A stretch of DNA of 58,875 nt from Caryophanales bacterium UBA6879 (GTDB lineage: Bacteria; Bacillota_I; Bacilli_A; RFN20; CAG-288). The stretch is taken from NCBI GenBank assembly GCA_002449135.1, contig DKCH01000057.1, positions 13,954 through 72,828 on the forward strand. Reading direction: 5' to 3'. A program made the translations under genes and the position numbers. Below are positions 56,353-58,875 of this stretch, piece after piece. Every line of letters starts with the position of its first letter. The first letter of the stretch is position 1. The notes under the pieces were generated by a model. The model searched no databases, had not been told where the DNA came from, and worked only from the letters and a program-made list of their open reading frames with translations.

Positions 56353-57018
56353 CTATGCATTAGTAGCATTAACAGATAATGTGATATTAGTATTAGCTGC
56401 ACTATCTTTTAAACTATTTAAACTAGTTTCCATATCTTTATTAGAAACACTAGCACCACCTTTTCCTTCTTCGTAATATTCAGAAGGATTAATTCCACCA
56501 AAAGCTGTTCCCCAACTAAAAGCAACCTCTTTAGTAATAGTTGTAACAGCATTACTACCTTCACCGGTAACAGACCAAGTAGCTTCTTTAGCTACAGAAA
56601 CATTTTTAAAATCTAAAAACTTTAAAGTAAATAAATCATCTTTTCCATTAGCATCTTTTTTACTAGCTTTAGCAGAAATATCAATTCTATTAAATAAAGA
56701 AGTGTCACCTGTAACAGAAATATTTAATGTTAAGTTTAAATTTTCACTACTAGACTTATCTTGATATTGTAAGCGTCCTTCTTTATCAGTTGCTTTTGGC
56801 TCTAAAGAAAGTTTGTTATTATTAGCAATACTAACAGTTACATCTAAGGCTTTGTTAGAAACGCCTTCGGCAGAAACTGCAGGATTAACTGTACCAGGGT
56901 TATTACCACCACCAGTAATAACAAAAGCAGCATAAGTGGTAGTTATTACAGCACATAGGCCTAAAACTAAACCACTTGTTAAAAAAAACTTTTTATGATT
57001 TCTTTTTGTAAACGACAT
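56353..57018 (-). CDS. TasA/camelysin-like secreted protein
   Basis: A 221-residue exported protein, first in the surface operon. The signal peptide is of the SipW type: a charged start (KRNHKK), a hydrophobic core and TYAAFV at residues 28-33, close to TWAAFND of B. subtilis TasA. Cleavage is expected before or near Ala30-Phe32. The mature part has many beta strands and Asp/Asn/Ser-rich loops with no Cys, like the TasA jelly roll. The strong GGAGG site before the ATG is the best of the operon, so it is probably the most abundant product. It is the likely substrate of the SipW enzyme encoded immediately downstream. Confidence 0.8.
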   Translation of the reverse strand: MSFTKRNHKKFFLTSGLVLGLCAVITTTYAAFVITGGGNNPGTVNPAVSAEGVSNKALDVTVSIANNNKLSLEPKATDKEGRLQYQDKSSSENLNLTLNISVTGDTSLFNRIDISAKASKKDANGKDDLFTLKFLDFKNVSVAKEATWSVTGEGSNAVTTITKEVAFSWGTAFGGINPSEYYEEGKGGASVSNKDMETSLNSLKDSAANTNITLSVNATNA

Positions 57019-57044
57019 TTTGTCCTCCTATATCATTATTTACA

Positions 57045-57074
57045 TTTATAATGTATCAAAAAAAAAAAAAAAAA
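57045..57074 (-). promoter_or_regulatory. Promoter region of the surface operon with a 17-base homopolymer
   Basis: On the minus strand, 17 T (57058-57074) lie just upstream of GATACAT and a TATAAA box (57045-57050). With a 17 bp spacer the -35 would be TTTTTT inside the run. The run is the longest single-base run I see in the window. Any gain or loss of a base changes the promoter spacing. Confidence 0.6.
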
Positions 57075-57138
57075 CACTTTATTTCAAGTAAATAAAATTA
57101 TAAAACAATAAAATAGTCCATTTAAAAGGACAAATACA

Positions 57139-57162
57139 ATGATGTATAATAAAAAAGTATGA
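57139..57162 (+). other. Possible seven-codon leader frame ahead of the KdgT-like gene
   Basis: ATG-ATG-TAT-AAT-AAA-AAA-GTA-TGA (MMYNKKV) has an AAAAGGA site eight bases upstream. Its TGA overlaps the ATG of the permease (ATGA). The permease itself has no ribosome site, so coupling from this frame could drive it. A TATAAT at 57145-57150 in the same place would instead make a nearly leaderless mRNA. The two readings conflict. Confidence 0.35.
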
Positions 57163-58226
57163 AAAGCGGTTACAATATTTCTATTTGGGATTTTTTACAC
57201 AAATTACCTGCCGGAACAATGTTTGTCCCTTTAATAATATCTTCTATAATAACTACAATATGTTTACATTGTGGTTTGAATCAAAGTCTATGGGATTACT
57301 TAGGAAGTCCTACTAAAGACCTCTTTGGCTCTAATGGAATAATGTTTTCTACTGGTCTAATGCTTTTTGTTACTGGTACCATGCTAAAAATAAATGATTT
57401 TGTAAAAATGGCACAAAGAGGACTATGGGTAACCTTAATAAGACTTATACCTGCATATATTTTTTGTTTCCTTATTTATTATTTTTGTGGCTTAAATGGA
57501 TTTTTAGGATTAAACTTTGTTCTTTTAGTTTCGCTATTAGTATGTATCAACGCTTCAATGTATGTAGCAGTAGTAGAGCCTTATGCAGATACTATTGATA
57601 AAGCATTACTACCTTTACTTTGCTTAACCTCAGTTCCTCTTTTACCTTTTATTTTTATTTCTTCTTTTGGAGAAGGAGAAAGCAATTTACTTAGTAAAAT
57701 TTTACAAATCATTTCATTATTATTACCTTTCTTATTAGGTTTCATATTAGGTAATTTAGATTCTAAAATTAGAACCATATTTAAAGATGGAAACACAATA
57801 CTACTTCCATTTATTGGTTTTCAATTTGGAAGTAACATTGATTTAGTACAAGCTTTTAACATAAATGTTTTATTAAGTGGACTTTTAGCTCTGTTAATTT
57901 TTTATTTTTTTAACTTATTACCATTTTTATTTGAACGTTTTATTTTAAAAAGAACACCATATATATCAACTGCCTCTTCTTCACTAGCGGGCTTAGGCCT
58001 AGCAGTACCAAATATGTTTATTACTTATACTTTTAATGGTGAAAGTTTTTCTAACTTACTAACACAAAGCCTAGCAATTTTAGCCTTTGTTTTACTAATG
58101 AGTAATATGCTAGCACCTTTATTTACTAGCTTAACAATAAAATTAGGAGCAAAATACGACAACAAAATCTTTTTAAAAACCTTTAAAGACAACAAAGAAA
58201 TTTTAGAAAAATATAATAAAAAATAA
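57159..58226 (+). CDS. kdgT: 2-keto-3-deoxygluconate permease family transporter
   Basis: A 355-residue membrane protein with about ten segments, of the KdgT family. The start motif LPAGTMFVPLIISSIITT, the central LLPFLLGFILGNLDSKIR, LLPFIGFQFGSNIDL and the late TASSSLAGLGLAVPNMF match the E. coli KdgT pattern. Family members import 2-keto-3-deoxygluconate with protons; a different sugar acid is possible here. No KDG kinase or aldolase gene is present in the window. There is no ribosome site at the ATG; see the leader frame. Confidence 0.85.
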   Translation: MKSGYNISIWDFLHKLPAGTMFVPLIISSIITTICLHCGLNQSLWDYLGSPTKDLFGSNGIMFSTGLMLFVTGTMLKINDFVKMAQRGLWVTLIRLIPAYIFCFLIYYFCGLNGFLGLNFVLLVSLLVCINASMYVAVVEPYADTIDKALLPLLCLTSVPLLPFIFISSFGEGESNLLSKILQIISLLLPFLLGFILGNLDSKIRTIFKDGNTILLPFIGFQFGSNIDLVQAFNINVLLSGLLALLIFYFFNLLPFLFERFILKRTPYISTASSSLAGLGLAVPNMFITYTFNGESFSNLLTQSLAILAFVLLMSNMLAPLFTSLTIKLGAKYDNKIFLKTFKDNKEILEKYNKK

Positions 58227-58262
58227 CTATTAATATAAAAATAGTTAGTAACAAATACTAAC
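58224..58262. terminator. Possible hairpins between the permease and the DJ-1 gene
   Basis: Two overlapping stems: TAACTATT/AATAGTTA (58224-58247) and GTTAGTA/TACTAAC (58244-58262). The second is followed on the minus strand by TATTTTTAT and could end the DJ-1 gene. Runs of T are weak. Confidence 0.35.
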
Positions 58263-58270
58263 CATTAAGT

Positions 58271-58813
58271 TTATTCAATTCCTTTTGTTCCAAAATCAAC
58301 TTGATGAACAACATTTTCACCTAATAAAGTCTTTACAATAAGTTCAGCTAATTCATAAGTAAAATACATGCTTCTTCCAGTAAAAAGATGCCCATCCTGA
58401 ATAGCACCACCCTTAAACTTAATTCCTTTACCATATTCAAAACCAGGAAAACATGTAAAATTCTTATGATCTAATAATCCCATTTTACCTAAAATAGAAG
58501 GTGCAGCACAAATAGCAGCAATATATTTATTTTCTTTAACAAAATAATTAATAACTTCCTTAACTTTATCTGATTTATCTAAATTATCTACACCAACTTT
58601 ACCACCAGGTAAATAAACTAAATCATATTTAGAATAATCAAATCCATCTAACAAATAATTAGCTTCAACCTTAACATGAGAAGAAGAAGTAACTATTAAG
58701 CTATGTGAAATAGAAACTAAACTAGTTTCTACTCCTGCTCTACGCATATAATCTTGAAAAACTAAAGCCTCACATTGTTCAAAACCATCAGCTAATAAAA
58801 TTAATACTTTCAT
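58271..58813 (-). CDS. DJ-1/PfpI family protein
   Basis: A 180-residue protein of the DJ-1/PfpI superfamily. The family elbow AICAAPSILGK carries the likely nucleophile Cys (about residue 101), and Glu in DGFEQCEAL (residue 12-15) is the partner acid. It resembles YajL/ThiJ. Roles in this family include glyoxalase and repair of glycated products; not provable here. AAGGAG precedes the ATG. A TACAAT box lies upstream near the window end. Confidence 0.9.
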   Translation of the reverse strand: MKVLILLADGFEQCEALVFQDYMRRAGVETSLVSISHSLIVTSSSHVKVEANYLLDGFDYSKYDLVYLPGGKVGVDNLDKSDKVKEVINYFVKENKYIAAICAAPSILGKMGLLDHKNFTCFPGFEYGKGIKFKGGAIQDGHLFTGRSMYFTYELAELIVKTLLGENVVHQVDFGTKGIE

Positions 58814-58875
58814 AATAAAAACTCCTTCAAAGATATTGTAGCGACTTTTTAAAATAAATTAGGATATTTATCAAT

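Noticed and set aside
1..58875. Mobile elements, CRISPR arrays, prophage or integrase
   Set aside because: No transposase, integrase, phage gene, direct-repeat array or terminal repeat was found; only gene duplications are visible.

Overview
The window is a 58.9 kb, very AT-rich chromosomal segment of a bacterium from the Bacilli or Mollicutes-like side of the Firmicutes. This placement is inferred from PolC, RicT, a B. subtilis-like dnaX-recR-tmk-holB order, strong AGGAGG ribosome sites, GxxT-type promoters and MEP-pathway genes; uncultured gut Bacilli of the RF39/Mollicutes-like kind would fit, but no marker fixes the genus. UGA is a normal stop: several genes end in TGA inside ATGA overlaps (near 49907, 54497 and 55616) and tryptophan is TGG. 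I see no phage, transposon, CRISPR or rRNA. No gap without a gene exceeds 300 bp.

Layout. 1-349: 3' end of pyrE (+). 364-3063: P-type ATPase (-). 3123-9310: compact replication, repair and translation operon dnaX-ybaB-recR-tmk-holB-ricT-rsmI (-). 9410-11297: prfA-prmC (-). 11358-15828: a giant YfhO-family membrane protein and a GRP-type sugar transporter (-). 15912-22994: two tandem paralogous giant lipoproteins built from about nine degenerate repeats (-). 23143-24432: membrane protein with an acidic linker. 24654-37080: long operon pyrH-frr-uppS-cdsA-dxr-rseP-polC-lemA-like-pepF (-). 37290-40632: small membrane protein, ispE, prs, esterase (+). 40689-40965: tRNA operon Ala-Met-Ile2 (-) with clear promoter and terminator. 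41111-43623: a DUF1538 membrane protein with two PII-like proteins (-). 43835-45073: glyA (+). 45157-47163: rpsB-tsf (-) with a long structured leader. 47427-57018: an eight-gene surface operon (-). 57159-58226: KdgT-like permease (+). 58271-58813: DJ-1/PfpI protein (-).

The most notable part is the 47427-57018 operon. It starts with a TasA-like secreted protein and an ER-type SipW signal peptidase, continues with a membrane protein, a second SipW-type substrate and a large surface protein, and ends with an ABC transporter and a Big_2/beta-helix surface protein. A run of 17 A/T pairs sits in its promoter, where slippage could switch or tune the whole operon. It looks like a self-contained, possibly phase-variable system for making surface fibres or matrix; that function is inference.

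Other points of interest are the tandem repeat lipoproteins, the rpsB leader with a tiny overlapping upstream reading frame, extended ribosomal protein S2, the PII-PII-DUF1538 module, and the splitting of the usual rpsB-tsf-pyrH-frr cluster by an 8 kb block.
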